A DNA stretch of 64,000 bases from a candidate division KSB1 bacterium (lineage in GTDB: Bacteria; Zhuqueibacterota; Zhuqueibacteria; Residuimicrobiales; Krinioviventaceae). The notes under the pieces are model-generated. The model was not told where the DNA came from and ran no database searches. It saw nothing but the letters and a program-made list of their open reading frames with translations. Where the stretch lies: contig JAXHMJ010000002.1 of the NCBI GenBank assembly GCA_034521575.1, forward strand, positions 280,706 to 344,705, written 5' to 3'. A program made the position numbers and the translations under genes. Positions 18,754 through 29,420 of this stretch are shown in pieces. Within the stretch, counting starts at the first letter, position 1. Each line of letters begins with the position of its first letter.

Positions 18754-19767
18754 TTGCGACTATTATTCGACATTTGCCACCCCGCCGAAGTTCACCATTT
18801 CCGGCACCTGTACCGGTCTCTGAAAAAACGCGGCTGGACCGGTTTGTTTGCGGCGCGCGACAAGGACGTGACGCGGCAATTGCTGGCGGCGTACGATCTG
18901 CCGGCCGTGATCTGGAGCGAACCGGGACAATCGGTGTTAAAAAAAATAGCCGGTATTCCGCGCGATCTTTATGAATTTTATCATATCGTGCGTACCTTTA
19001 AACCCGACGTGATGCTGAGCACCGCCTCGCTGCACAGCAGCTGGATCGGCGGCTTGTTGAACATTCCGCACATCGCCTGTCTGGATACCGAGCACAGAGT
19101 CGGCCTGGATCGGCTCACGTTGCCCTTTGTTACGGTCAAACTGGTCAGTAACAGCTATCAACGCAGACTCGGCGGCCGCACCCTGCGATACAACGGCACG
19201 CATGAATCGGCTTATCTGCACCCGGATCGGTTTCAGGCGGATTTGGGAGTGCTGAAAGAACTGGGTGTTAAAGATCAAGACTATGTCATGGTTCGGTTTG
19301 TGGCCTGGAATGCGTTCCATGATCATCGGGGAGACGGTATGACCGATCGACAACGGATTGACCTGGTGTCTCTGATTTTAAACCACAAAAAGGTGTTTGT
19401 TTGCGCGGAAAACGATCTGCCCGCCGACCTGCAGCCGTACCGGTTCCCGTTGCCGCCGCATCGGTTTCATCATGCTTTGGCGTTTGCACAATCCTGTATC
19501 AGTGAGGGAGCGACAACCGCGGCAGAGGCGGTATGGGCGGGCACGCCGGCGGTGCTGCTGAACCCGTTTGAACTGGGATATATTCAAGATGCGAAACACT
19601 ATGGGGCTCTGGTGCAAAAAAAGGCTTTCACGGACACGAATCCCGATTTTTGGGAAAATTGGCTGATCCGGTCAAAATCCGGGTACCGGCATGCCATCCA
19701 GACATACCGGCGTGATCATATTGATTCTACGTTATTTATGGAACGGTATTTGCTCTCATATGAATGA
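18754..19767 (+). CDS. DUF354 family glycosyltransferase-like protein
   Basis: A ~337-residue DUF354 protein. The family start RLLFDICHPAEVHHFRHLY is preceded by TTG codons at 18733 and 18754; I chose TTG 18754 because it places the start right at the conserved strand. Other visible blocks are FKPDVMLSTASLHSSWIGGL, PHIACLDTEHRVG and SEGATTAAEAVWAGTPAVLL, the last being the donor-site motif of GT-B glycosyltransferases. DUF354 proteins are predicted GT-B enzymes found in surface polysaccharide loci. Intact. It follows array A and starts a run that continues into the sugar transferase 33 bases downstream. Confidence 0.75.
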   Translation: MRLLFDICHPAEVHHFRHLYRSLKKRGWTGLFAARDKDVTRQLLAAYDLPAVIWSEPGQSVLKKIAGIPRDLYEFYHIVRTFKPDVMLSTASLHSSWIGGLLNIPHIACLDTEHRVGLDRLTLPFVTVKLVSNSYQRRLGGRTLRYNGTHESAYLHPDRFQADLGVLKELGVKDQDYVMVRFVAWNAFHDHRGDGMTDRQRIDLVSLILNHKKVFVCAENDLPADLQPYRFPLPPHRFHHALAFAQSCISEGATTAAEAVWAGTPAVLLNPFELGYIQDAKHYGALVQKKAFTDTNPDFWENWLIRSKSGYRHAIQTYRRDHIDSTLFMERYLLSYE

Positions 19768-19799
19768 ACTGGAAAACGAACTTTATAATATGGTAAGGT

Positions 19800-21784
19800 A
19801 TGGGACTGTCGGTTCTGGGAAGGGTTGTAGAGGTACAGGAGTTGAAAATAACTAAAAAATATCAATTTATCCTGTTTGATCTGCTTGCATTGAACCTGGC
19901 CTACTGGGGAATGCATTTTTTATCGCCGGCTGTCGGACTGAGCGCGTCCTATTACAAGTTGTGGCTTTTAATTCACGCGGTTTGGGGAATTGTGCATTTC
20001 AGCCGGAAAAATCACTGGGCCCTGGATAAAGGTGCGTTTAAAGCCCGATTGTTCCATCAAGTCACCAGCAGTCTGTACATGCTGTATCTCACGGTATTGA
20101 TTGTGATTTTTCTCGGGAGCACGGATTTTTCATTGTATCATATTTTCGGCACGTTTATCAGTTATTGGTTAATTTCAATCGTACCGGTCTCACTGTACAA
20201 AAACAATGCGTATGCGCTTCCGGATCATTCTTATCCGCAGAAAAAGACAGGAGAGGTTCGTTACCTGCTTTTTGATACCTTTCTTTTGATGATTGGTTTC
20301 TTTGTGATTTATTTTATAAAGTATAGCTCCCTTTCATTAGACCCCAAAGGCATCCAGGTTTTATTATTTCTGACCGGTATCAATGCAGTGACGTCACAAT
20401 GGACACGCCAGTACCACGATATCCACAAGTTTTATCATGCGGTTGCGGGAACCTTGCGTTTCCGGTTTTTTATCAGCCGCGCTTTTTTCCGTCCTCATCT
20501 TCTGCATTCCAGTTGTTTCATTATTCCCGATCCACTATTTTTGGCACATTGCTGCTTTTGATGGGGCTTGAAATTGCATGGTTTTGGACGCAAAGCTCGA
20601 AAATCCGTAAAAGCCGGGGGGGTGATATTGAGGACATTAATGAGGTACGCAAGTATATCGAGCACTATGAAGGTAAACCTCAAATCGCTGCTGATACGGG
20701 GACGGGGCATTGGACAAAACCCAAACAGAGCGCCATTGCAGATCTCAAAGATCGATATTTATCCGCGAATCCAGATCTTTTTCATGTCCTTGCCGAAAAT
20801 CTGGATTTGACTCGTGTTGATGCGTTGCGCGCCAAAGTCCTAACAACATCAACATTATATAATATTGATGTTCTGCCGGAGGATGAGCTTCAATTGTTCA
20901 TTAATCTCGAAAAAATCAACAATATTCGTTTTATCAACCGCTATTTCCTTCAGGTTCACCGTAAACTCGTTCGCGGCGGGTATTTTATACTGCGCAAAAC
21001 GCGCCTGGAGACGTTTCGGGAGTCGCTGGACAATCGGTTTCCCAGGCCGCTGGCGTTTATGATATACGGTCTTTATTTTACCTGGTATCGGGTTTGTCCC
21101 AAGTTGCCCGGGTGTCAAAAGCTGTATTTCCTTATTTCCAAAGGCGAAAAACGCGTTTTTTCCCGGGCGGAAATCGCGGGACGCTTGTACTTTTGCGGAT
21201 TTCATTTGCTGGGTATACACACGATCAATGGCGAGCATTGGTATATCGCTCAAAAAAACGGATTGCCGAGCACGGATTTGAATCCGTCATACGGACCGCT
21301 TATCAAATTAAAACGTGTCGGCTATCAGGGAAAATTGATCAATGTTTACAAACTGCGAACCATGCATCCTTATGCCGAATATCTGCAGGATTATGTCTAT
21401 CAGCAGAACCAACTCGATGAATCCGGCAAGCTCAGGGACGACTTTCGCATGACGGAATGGGGAAGGGTGTTTCGAAAGTTCTGGATTGATGAAGTGCCGC
21501 AGTTTGTGAATCTGATGCGCGGCGAAATGCGTCTGTTTGGCGTGCGCGCCTTGAGCCGGCATTATTATTCGTTGTATCCTCCGGATGTACAGAATATGAG
21601 AATCAGACACAAGCCCGGACTGGTTCCTCCGTTTTATGCGGATATGCCGAAAAGTTTTGAGGATATCATTGAATCCGAGCGACAGTATCTGATTCGCAAA
21701 GAAAAAGAGCCCTGGAAAACCGATGTGATCTACTTTGCCAGGGCGGTGATGAACATACTGTTCAGACACGCCCGCAGTCACTAG
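19800..21784 (+). CDS. Initiating sugar transferase with N-terminal membrane domain (frameshifted)
   Basis: One gene in two frames: 19800 to about 20455, then continuing to 21784. The N-terminal ~220 residues have several hydrophobic segments (YQFILFDLLALNLAYWGMHF, LYMLYLTVLIVIFL, WLISIVPVSL, LLMIGFFVIYFI). The C-terminal domain carries VYKLRTMHPYAEYLQ and WIDEVPQFVNLMRGEMRLFGVR, the hallmark of WbaP/PglC-type phosphosugar transferases that put the first sugar on undecaprenyl phosphate. A single indel in the region around 20455 joins RYHAVAGT to PVFYQPRFF. Read as given, the N-terminal part ends at 20561. Confidence 0.75.
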
Positions 21785-21873
21785 TCGCCCGCGCTGTTGA
21801 AATCAGAGTTCCGGTAGCTGTTATTTTTCTCCTGTCAAGGAATATTTTACTCAAACCTCTGTTTTATAATAGT

Positions 21874-23118
21874 ATGAATGCAAAAATCCTGTTTTATCTA
21901 AGTATCATTGTGACATGCACTGTATTGATTGCCGCGTCAACGGTACCTGAGCATCTTGCAGATGAGCTGGCCCGGTTGGGCTTTGAAAATGTGGTCTGTT
22001 ATGAAAACCGGCACGGTCAATTGGCCGTCCAGTACGAAAACCGCATCCACCGGGATGAGGTCCGGGCGCTTTCAGCGGTCCTCAAGTGTGTGGATGAATG
22101 CGTTGAAACGGAACAGCGAATTATGCTGCTGCCCGTGAGTCGCGGTATGATCAACACGGGCATCAGTATTCATCTAACGGATTACCGGGCGTTTATCGCG
22201 CGGGAAATGAACGATGCAACGTTCTTTGAAAGAATTCACTTTATAAAAACAAAAAAATTCGATTTAAAATCTTTAACCGGCCAACCCCGAAACACCCCGT
22301 TGGGGAAAATAGATATTTCTGTTCTGCCCGGGATGAATTTTCAATTGGGCAATTACGAGGATCGTGTTAAACTGAATTTGAATATTTATCCGGATTTTCG
22401 TGTGCGATTGTGGGATGGAGCGGAAATACAGGTGCAGCCTGTAATACCCGTGTTTGACGAGATTTATACGGAGCAGGGCGTTTATGACAAGTCGATACGG
22501 CTCTCCAGAGCAACGCTCTCCCAGTTTCTAACCGTTCCGGGAGATATCAGAATGATTGTCGCAGCCGGCGCCTTCGTGCCGGAGCGCTGGGGGGCGGGAA
22601 TCGAAATGAACCGCATGTTTTTCAATCGGACTCTGTTAATGGGCGGCAGACTGCACAGAACCGGATTTTTGTTTTATCAGGATCAAGAGTGGAACATTTC
22701 CACTGATATGCTCACCACAGGGTCTGCTTATGCGCGTATTTTTTTAAAACCCTGGAATATGTCAGCCGGATTAAGCTATGAGCAATTTCTGATGCGAGAC
22801 GAGGGCTTTTCTTTTGACATTGCACGTTATTTCGGTGAAACCAGATTGGGGTTTTATGTGACCCGAACCGATCGGGATACGCATGGCGGGTTCCGGTTTA
22901 CGATTCCCTTTTCTCATCCCAAACATTCCGCTCCAAACCGGCTGCGGATACGCTGGGGCGAGTATTATGTGTGGAATTATAAAGCCTCCAGCGAGGTTTA
23001 TACCTATGGCGGACCGATTGACACCGGCATCTCTGTGCAATCCGGTACGGAGTGGCGGCATGTATACAAACGTCTCTGGCCGTCATATTTGAAAAATAAT
23101 TTGAGTTTCCTAAAATAA
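21874..23118 (+). CDS. YjbH-like exopolysaccharide outer-membrane protein
   Basis: 414 residues with a signal peptide (MNAKILFYLSIIVTCTVLIAASTVPE). The middle and end are rich in alternating hydrophobic strands (LGNYEDRVKLNLNIYPDF, RLHRTGFLFYQDQEW, ETRLGFYVTRTDRDTHGGFR) as in a beta-barrel. The HGGFRFTIPF segment resembles YjbH/Wza-associated lipoprotein-barrel proteins of FCB bacteria. These outer-membrane proteins accompany exopolysaccharide synthesis, which fits the sugar transferase just upstream. The exact role in export is not known. The family assignment is moderate; the barrel character is clearer than the name. Confidence 0.6.
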   Translation: MNAKILFYLSIIVTCTVLIAASTVPEHLADELARLGFENVVCYENRHGQLAVQYENRIHRDEVRALSAVLKCVDECVETEQRIMLLPVSRGMINTGISIHLTDYRAFIAREMNDATFFERIHFIKTKKFDLKSLTGQPRNTPLGKIDISVLPGMNFQLGNYEDRVKLNLNIYPDFRVRLWDGAEIQVQPVIPVFDEIYTEQGVYDKSIRLSRATLSQFLTVPGDIRMIVAAGAFVPERWGAGIEMNRMFFNRTLLMGGRLHRTGFLFYQDQEWNISTDMLTTGSAYARIFLKPWNMSAGLSYEQFLMRDEGFSFDIARYFGETRLGFYVTRTDRDTHGGFRFTIPFSHPKHSAPNRLRIRWGEYYVWNYKASSEVYTYGGPIDTGISVQSGTEWRHVYKRLWPSYLKNNLSFLK

Positions 23119-23233
23119 GTCTTGATTTTTTTTGTTGTTATTGCTATTTTTTAATGAGGTATACCGTCAGACCGCAAAAGATACTGTTAAATGCTATCCG
23201 GGTCCGGCGAATAAACTATGTGGGAGGAATACC

Positions 23234-24945
23234 ATGTTGTGTAAAGTGGGTAAAACTGTACGCGTGTCATGTGTCGCGATTTTAATCATCGTCGCATTGG
23301 TGGGGATGTCGTGCAGTCTGAATGAAGTGGATGATCCGCTCAGCAGCGGTTCATTCAGAATCACAAAAGCAGCGCGAACAACCAATCAGAACGGAGTGGG
23401 ACGTCGAACCTTCTATCGGCATGAAACCCTCATCGTCAATCTGATGGATTTGATAAAACAGGAACAGACCTTTATTGAAATTGTCCGTTTATCGGATGAC
23501 CGGACCTTGAACGAGACGGTTATGGTGACCGATATGGACGGAAACATTATGGGCCTGCCGGTCTGGCATCACATTGGTCTGGGCAATGACGGCAATCCGA
23601 TGAGTGCGGGGGCGACTATCTGGTGCATGTTCTTCAGCCGGAAAAACATGAACCGCGTACCATCCTCAGCATCCCGTTCGAGGTTAAAGACGCCCCGGCG
23701 CCCGAACCGCATACCTGGGTCTGCAATAATTCCGGTAGCGATATCTTTGGACAGGCTCTCATTGGAGAAACCGTTTACATGACGGGAACCGGATTCGTTC
23801 CGGGCGACAATGTGCGTTTGCTGGTGATCAGCGACGTGGATACGGTCTTTGACGGCATGGGCTATGCGGATGTCAGCGGCGGCATCGAAACCGCAACCAT
23901 TAACGGCGACGGCTCGCTACCGCCGACCTTGGTCTGGACCCCGCCGGTCACCGGCGGCTATGATGTGGTGGTGGACACGGAGCCGTTCTCCGAGTACAAC
24001 GAGGGCGATGCGGTATCCGATGTCTTGCTGCAGGGCCTGGTCGTCCAGGAACCGGCGTCCGAAGAAGATATTTTCATTGACATTGCCAGTGACGAGTTTG
24101 GCATTCATAAATCCCAGTTTGATTCCCTTGATGCCATTTTTGCCACGGTTTGCCCCTACCGCCAGTCGCTCTATAATGTAAACCGGGATTACTGGAACAC
24201 GCCGGGATCCGAAAACTATCGTTCTAACCGTTCCCCGATGGTCTGGACCCCGATTGCGGTGACGCTGCATCAGGAGGTCTGGGAGGCGGGCGATCCCATT
24301 TACACCATCCGCACCGTCGGAACCATGCAGATGACCACGAACCTGCAGTTGAATCATCGCACGTCTTGCGTACCGACAGTGCGTATCCGCGGCGCCTGCA
24401 AGCCCAAATATATGAATCCGCTGAAACTCTGGCCCGGCCCCTATGATATGATCGTGGATGTGAACGGCAATGATGTTTATGATCCGGGTATCGATTACCT
24501 GGACGGCGGAAGTCCGGGACCCGGTTTCACCATTCCGGGCGAACTCTTGCCGTCGGATTCGGTGCGCATTATCGCCACCACGGATGACGATTTTGTCGGG
24601 CGCCAGTTCGGCACTACAAAGATCAATATCAAGGTGTTCAATAACCTGCTCCAGGGTCATGAAAATGTCGAGATCAGAGTCTCTGTTGTGATTGGCCCCG
24701 GACGCGTCATACCCGGTCCATCGGGAAGCTTTAAAGACAAGTATGGCTACCTGCATCTGTTTACCAACGAGGACGGCTATGTCTGGTGCGAATTCACAGA
24801 CGGACAGTTCGGCGTCATGTCGCGCGTCCGCCTTGAATTCTATATTGACGGCAAGCTGTACTGGCAGGTGGTTTCCCTCGATCAGACAACGCCGCACACG
24901 CATACACAGGGCATTATTATCCACGATCAGGGAAGCGGCAGCTGA
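23234..24945 (+). CDS. Secreted lipoprotein of unknown function (frameshifted)
   Basis: Starts at ATG 23234 after GGGAGGA. The N-terminus is a lipoprotein signal, IIVALVGMSC, followed by SLNEVDDPLSSGSF. The first frame runs to about 23610; a G5 run at 23608-23612 shifts it, and the family-like text resumes as HVLQPEKHEPRTILSIPFEV and continues 440 residues to 24945. Many Ig-like beta segments are visible (TVYMTGTGFVPGDNVRLLVISD, GGYDVVVDTEPF, YDMIVDVNGNDVYDPG). I do not recognise a catalytic motif. The gene lies between two YjbH-like genes and is probably an outer-membrane anchored partner. Confidence 0.65.
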
Positions 24946-24976
24946 GTTTAATATTCAATAGACTGTATATAATCAA

Positions 24977-25007
24977 GGGTAATCGTGTATACGGTTGCCC
25001 TTTTTTT
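24977..25007 (+). terminator. Rho-independent terminator
   Basis: GGGTAATCGT (24977-24986) pairs, with two G-U pairs, with ACGGTTGCCC (24991-25000) around the loop GTAT. Seven T follow (25001-25007). It ends the lipoprotein transcript 32 bases after its stop and 14 bases before the next ATG. Confidence 0.8.
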
Positions 25008-25020
25008 CATGGAACGCCGG

Positions 25021-25740
25021 ATGAGTAAACCGCTTTACAACCTATGTTTTTGTTTGCTGCTCGCTTTTGGAGCGAGAGCTGAACCCTTTGCGTCGGTGTA
25101 CGGGTACAGTGGACTTTTTGTCACACCGACCGCGACGATCATGCCGGACGGGCAGATGCGCATCGGGGTCAGCCGCATGCCGCGGATTGATCATGTGCCC
25201 ATGGGCTATAAAGAACGCACCATGGTGTTCGGCGCTTTAAGCTATCTGCCGTTTATGGAAGGGTTGCTGGGCGTGGTGTCGCCGGACCAGCATCCCGCAG
25301 GTATGGGAACCCGTACGCTGGCGCTGCGCATGCGTTTACTGCGTCAAAGCCGATTATGGCCCGCCATTGCCATCGGCGCCCAGGACTTTGTCGGCGGAAA
25401 AGCGCTTGATGTTTCGATCAAAGGCTCGCAGCTGTTTGCCGCCACTTATGTGGTGTTGACCAAAGATGAAAAATTACCCGGATGGCTGGGACGAACCCCC
25501 CTGACCTGGAATATCGGTTACGGCACCGACTGGCTGGATGCCAATACCCACCATCTCGTCGGACTCTGGGGCGGTGTGTCGCTGCAGCCCATGCAGCCGG
25601 TCCGGGTTGTCGCTGAATATGACGGCCGCCATACCAATCTCGCGGCCAAACTCGATCTCTTTTCGCATCTGCAGGTGACCTATGCCTGGTGGAACCTAAG
25701 ATATATGACCTGGCAAATGAGTTTATACTTTACCTTGTGA
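25021..25740 (+). CDS. YjbH-like outer-membrane protein, short
   Basis: 239 residues from ATG 25021 (MSKPLYNLCFCLLLAFGARA, signal peptide). The mature part, YGYSGLFVTPTATIMPDGQMRIG, with GAQDFVGG, WNIGYGTDW and VRVVAEYDG, matches the N-terminal half of YjbH-type proteins. Full YjbH proteins are about 700 residues, so this resembles a single-domain member. A GTG at 24985 is in frame but lies inside the upstream terminator. It is the last gene before the radical SAM cluster and starts right after the terminator, so it probably has its own promoter. Confidence 0.65.
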   Translation: MSKPLYNLCFCLLLAFGARAEPFASVYGYSGLFVTPTATIMPDGQMRIGVSRMPRIDHVPMGYKERTMVFGALSYLPFMEGLLGVVSPDQHPAGMGTRTLALRMRLLRQSRLWPAIAIGAQDFVGGKALDVSIKGSQLFAATYVVLTKDEKLPGWLGRTPLTWNIGYGTDWLDANTHHLVGLWGGVSLQPMQPVRVVAEYDGRHTNLAAKLDLFSHLQVTYAWWNLRYMTWQMSLYFTL

Positions 25741-25778
25741 TGATCCCCTGATCCTCTAAAATCCGATATGGAGATGAT

Positions 25779-27728
25779 ATGAGCTACGCAACGTTTGAAA
25801 AAAGAGAAAAACTGCCGAATATACCGGTGCGGGGGACATTGACGCTGACATACCGCTGCAACAATGACTGCCGCCACTGCTGGGTGCGGGAAGCGCCGGG
25901 CGATCCAAAGAAAAAAGAAGAGTTGTCCACAGAGGAATGGATTGACCTGATCGATCAGGCGCGCGCCATGGGCACGCGCGAGTGGTCGATCACCGGCGGC
26001 GAGCCCATGCTGCGCCCGGATTTTCTCGAGATTTTTCAACAGGCCACCCGCCAGTACCGGCGCTATTCTCTCAACACCAACGGCACGTTTTTAACCCCCA
26101 AAATCGCAAAACAAATCGCCGCCAACCCCAAAGGCCGCATTATGGTGGCCCTGTACGGCGCCACTGAAGATGTCAATGACCATATCACCCGCAATCCGGG
26201 ATCCTACCAGGCCGCCCTGCGCGGTATGCGCTATTTAAAAGAAGCGGGCGTCAAGTTTGAAGTCCAGATCGTGCCCATGCGCGATAATATTCATCAATTG
26301 GAAGATATGAAAGCGTTGGCTGAAACGATCAGTCCGCATTGGCGGCTGGGAGCGGTGTGGTACTATTTGCACAAAGACCGGGATGAGAGTAAGAATAAAG
26401 AGATTCGGGCGCAACGTTTACCGGCAGAGGTCGTGGTTGAACTTGACAACGTTGCGTTTTCAGACCAGAATAAAGATAGCGCTTGTCAGATTCAAGCCTC
26501 GGGAAAAAATATCTTACAACCCTGTCTGGAAAAAATCAATCATTTTGCCATCGATCCTTTTGGACATTTATCGTTTTGTGATTTTATTAGAAAACCGGAA
26601 TTACTCTATGATTTGCGGAAAGGAACGTTTAAGGAGGGATGGGAACGGTTCATACCATCTTTGAATCAAGTCACAGCAGATACCGACTATACTGACAATT
26701 GCGGTGTATGCGGCCGGCGTTCTTCATGTCGCTGGTGTCCCGCCTACGCGTGGCTGGAAACCGGTTCTTTTTCCAAACCGATTTCTTATCTCTGTGATAT
26801 TGCTGATATGACCAGCCGCGAAAAACAGAAATGGCAGGATGAACATATTCGCTATTATTCGATTGGCGGATTGACAGTCAAGCTTGAATCGGAACTACCC
26901 GTTACGGATAACACCTTTGCGAGTTCAATTCGAACCTTTGAAACCTTACCGGCTCCCGAAGACCTTTATATTCGGCATTCATTTAATTTTCCAAATATGC
27001 AGCGGGTGGATTTCGGTCCGCGTTTACAAACCCGCGACGTCTGGGATATCCGCAAAAAGGGTGAAACGGTTTACTATTTGAAATATACCGACGAACAGCG
27101 GAATGGACATGAACCTGTGCGCATCACGGCCAGCAATGACGATCATTCGCGATGGTTTGTTTATCACCGAAATGATAAGGAATATAAAGATGGTGAACTG
27201 GAATCATTATCTTTTGCCCCGAATGATCAATTGATCCTGTCAAATCTTGTCGCCCATCATCAAAGCACCCTGGTGCACGCCAGTGGGTTTCAGGTGAATG
27301 ATCTGGGATTATTGGTACCCGGACAATCCGGCGCCGGCAAATCAACGTTTACAAAATTGTTCGCTGAGCAGGCTGATATTCTTTCCGATGATCGTGTTAT
27401 CATCAAAAAATCTGGCAACCGCTTTCAACTGTACGGTACCTGGAAACACAGCAGTATCCCCGCAGTCTCGCCGGGGCCTTCGCCTCTTTCCATGATTTTA
27501 TTCCCCGTGCATGACCGGGAAAACAAACTTGCACCCGTAAAAACCATGATGGACTTTTATCAGCAAATGCTGCCCAAACTCGTCAAGCCTTTACCCGACG
27601 AGAAGTGGTGGCAACATACCTTGTCATTTCTTGAAAAACTGTATGCCGCCGTACCCGCCTATTATGTTCATTTCGATCTCTCGGGCAGCATTGTACCGAT
27701 TTTACTTGAAACTGAAAGCTGTGTATGA
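25779..27728 (+). CDS. Radical SAM/SPASM enzyme fused to HPr-kinase-like domain
   Basis: 649 residues. The N-terminal half is a radical SAM peptide-modifying enzyme: the CxxxCxxC cluster is C27, C31, C34 in YRCNNDCRHCW, and ITGGEPMLRPDF is the SAM-binding GGE motif. Residues ~250-340 hold a SPASM domain, with Cys in NCGVCGRRSSCRWCPAYAW for extra Fe-S clusters. After a linker (~345-490) comes a P-loop kinase domain with GQSGAGKST (G515-T523) and ILSDDRVII, as in HPr kinase/PEP-carboxykinase-like proteins. Fusion of the two is unusual. It starts after GGAG, opens the cluster, and overlaps the next gene by ATGA. Confidence 0.85.
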   Translation: MSYATFEKREKLPNIPVRGTLTLTYRCNNDCRHCWVREAPGDPKKKEELSTEEWIDLIDQARAMGTREWSITGGEPMLRPDFLEIFQQATRQYRRYSLNTNGTFLTPKIAKQIAANPKGRIMVALYGATEDVNDHITRNPGSYQAALRGMRYLKEAGVKFEVQIVPMRDNIHQLEDMKALAETISPHWRLGAVWYYLHKDRDESKNKEIRAQRLPAEVVVELDNVAFSDQNKDSACQIQASGKNILQPCLEKINHFAIDPFGHLSFCDFIRKPELLYDLRKGTFKEGWERFIPSLNQVTADTDYTDNCGVCGRRSSCRWCPAYAWLETGSFSKPISYLCDIADMTSREKQKWQDEHIRYYSIGGLTVKLESELPVTDNTFASSIRTFETLPAPEDLYIRHSFNFPNMQRVDFGPRLQTRDVWDIRKKGETVYYLKYTDEQRNGHEPVRITASNDDHSRWFVYHRNDKEYKDGELESLSFAPNDQLILSNLVAHHQSTLVHASGFQVNDLGLLVPGQSGAGKSTFTKLFAEQADILSDDRVIIKKSGNRFQLYGTWKHSSIPAVSPGPSPLSMILFPVHDRENKLAPVKTMMDFYQQMLPKLVKPLPDEKWWQHTLSFLEKLYAAVPAYYVHFDLSGSIVPILLETESCV

Positions 27729-28906
27729 GTGAATATGTAGATAAAGTATACAATATCCCGTTTGATAAAAAAGCAGTGACATTGCGGCACCTGGATATCG
27801 AGTTGACGGAACGCTGCAACAACAATTGTGTACACTGTTACATCAATAAACCGGTTTCGCATCAGTGTGATGAGATGAGTACTGACTTTATCCGCGAATT
27901 GATTCAACAGGCTGCGGACAAAGGCTGCCTGAGTATCAGATTCACCGGGGGTGAGCCGCTGTTGCGTCCTGATTTTGCCGAGCTTTACACAGTTGCGAGA
28001 CAATTGGGCATTCGCGTTATATTGTTCACCAATGCGACATTGCTTCACACGGATATCATTACCTTGTTTACAGATATACCGCCGCTTTACCCCATTGAGG
28101 TGACGTTATATGGCATGCATCAGTCATCTTATGAGGCGGTATCCCGCAAGCCGAACACGTTCCGTCCTGCATGGGAGGGGATTCAGGCGTTATGGAAGAA
28201 TAATATTCCTTTTGTGGTCAAACAGGCTTTTCTGCCGCCCAATTATAATGAACGCCTGGAATTTGAAGCCTGGGCGGAAACCATACCGTGTATGAATCAA
28301 AAACCGGATTACGCGCTGAATTTTGATTTGCGGGTGCGACGGGATTCAGAAACCCGAAATCATGAAATACGCAATGTACGCATGAGTCCTGAACACTTTG
28401 TCGAAATTATGGCACGTAATCCCAAACGTTATCTGAATGAAATGCAGCAATTTATGAAAAAGTTTTCAAAACCGCCCGGTAACAAGCTGTTTACCTGCGG
28501 CGCCGGATGCTCCGCATGGACGGTGGATTCATTCGGCAATCTTCAGGTTTGTCTGATGGTGCGCCACCCGAACCTAATTGTCAATTTGCATGAGCTCCCC
28601 CTGGATGAAGCGATGCAGATATTGACCCGACGCAAAGAGTCTTTGTATTCCAGAAATATAGAGTACAGGGAACGATGTGCCCAATGCTTTCTTTATGACC
28701 GGTGTCGCCAATGTCCGGGAACGGCCTGGTGCGAACATGGGGTTATGGATCAACCGGTGGATTACTATTGTGCGCTGGCTCATGCTGAAGCACAGGCTTG
28801 CGGATTATTGACCGCCGGAGAAAAAGCGTGGGAGGTGAGAAACCGGGAAAATCGGATCAGAAAACTGCAGACAAGGGAACGGCTTGTACATGAAAAGTCG
28901 AGTTAA
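27725..28906 (+). CDS. Radical SAM/SPASM peptide-modifying enzyme
   Basis: 393 residues. The [4Fe-4S] site is C31, C35, C38 (ERCNNNCVHCYINK), followed by IRFTGGEPLLRPDF. The SPASM region near the C-terminus carries FTCGAGCSAW, CAQCFLYDRCRQCPGTAW and YYCALA. This class installs thioether or other cross-links in ribosomal peptides. It overlaps the upstream gene by four bases and the following GNAT gene by 17, so it is translated as part of one operon. The length is normal. Confidence 0.85.
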   Translation: MSEYVDKVYNIPFDKKAVTLRHLDIELTERCNNNCVHCYINKPVSHQCDEMSTDFIRELIQQAADKGCLSIRFTGGEPLLRPDFAELYTVARQLGIRVILFTNATLLHTDIITLFTDIPPLYPIEVTLYGMHQSSYEAVSRKPNTFRPAWEGIQALWKNNIPFVVKQAFLPPNYNERLEFEAWAETIPCMNQKPDYALNFDLRVRRDSETRNHEIRNVRMSPEHFVEIMARNPKRYLNEMQQFMKKFSKPPGNKLFTCGAGCSAWTVDSFGNLQVCLMVRHPNLIVNLHELPLDEAMQILTRRKESLYSRNIEYRERCAQCFLYDRCRQCPGTAWCEHGVMDQPVDYYCALAHAEAQACGLLTAGEKAWEVRNRENRIRKLQTRERLVHEKSS

Positions 28907-29420
28907 ATTTGGTCTGCTCTGCGTATTGCGTTCAGTAAAAAGCGTTCCGTTGATCAGGCGTAACCTTAAAAAGATGCAACGGCTTTTCGATGTTTATGAG
29001 GCGCAACCGGATGATATACCCGAACTGAAACGCTGGCTGAATAAAAAAAACAAAAAACCGACGGTTTCCGGTGAAAAGGAGTTCATTCTCATCGCCCGGT
29101 TTCAGGGCATGCTTGCGGGATGTATTCAATTAATCTATTTTGGCGAGATGCGTCCTCAAATGCCGCATTATTGGCTGTATGCGCTCATCGTCAAACCGCT
29201 GTTCCGCAGTATGGGATGCGGAGAAAAATTATTCCGATGCGCAATTGCATTTGCAGAGCAAAGACAGTTCAATACATTGCATTTGTTGGTGAATCCTGAA
29301 AATTCACAGGCTTTGAACATTTATCGGAAATCAGGTTTTGAGATGGATCATGACCTTGCATTCAGCTGGAATAACAACTATCAAATTTTGACCTATAAAA
29401 AAGGAGCAAAAAATGGCTGA
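28890..29420 (+). CDS. GNAT-family acetyltransferase
   Basis: 176 residues from ATG 28890; a TTG at 28884 is also in frame. The GNAT core is visible: FILIARFQGMLAGCIQLIYF (strands 2-3), YALIVKPLFRSMGCGEKLF with the acetyl-CoA loop (R/Q-x-x-G-x-G/A variant RSMGCG), and ALNIYRKSGFE. The N-terminus is basic. It could acetylate the peptide product or a transfer intermediate; the substrate is unknown. Its overlaps on both sides place it in the radical SAM operon. Confidence 0.8.
   Translation: MKSRVKFGLLCVLRSVKSVPLIRRNLKKMQRLFDVYEAQPDDIPELKRWLNKKNKKPTVSGEKEFILIARFQGMLAGCIQLIYFGEMRPQMPHYWLYALIVKPLFRSMGCGEKLFRCAIAFAEQRQFNTLHLLVNPENSQALNIYRKSGFEMDHDLAFSWNNNYQILTYKKGAKNG

Noticed and set aside
19800-21784. 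Programmed frameshift in the sugar transferase
   Set aside because: No slippery heptamer with a pseudoknot or Shine-Dalgarno-like stimulator is evident, and several neighbours show similar simple indels.
23917-24924. A 335-residue minus-strand frame opposite the lipoprotein
   Set aside because: Antisense shadow of a GC-rich gene; the plus strand has signal peptide, ribosome site and Ig-like strands.
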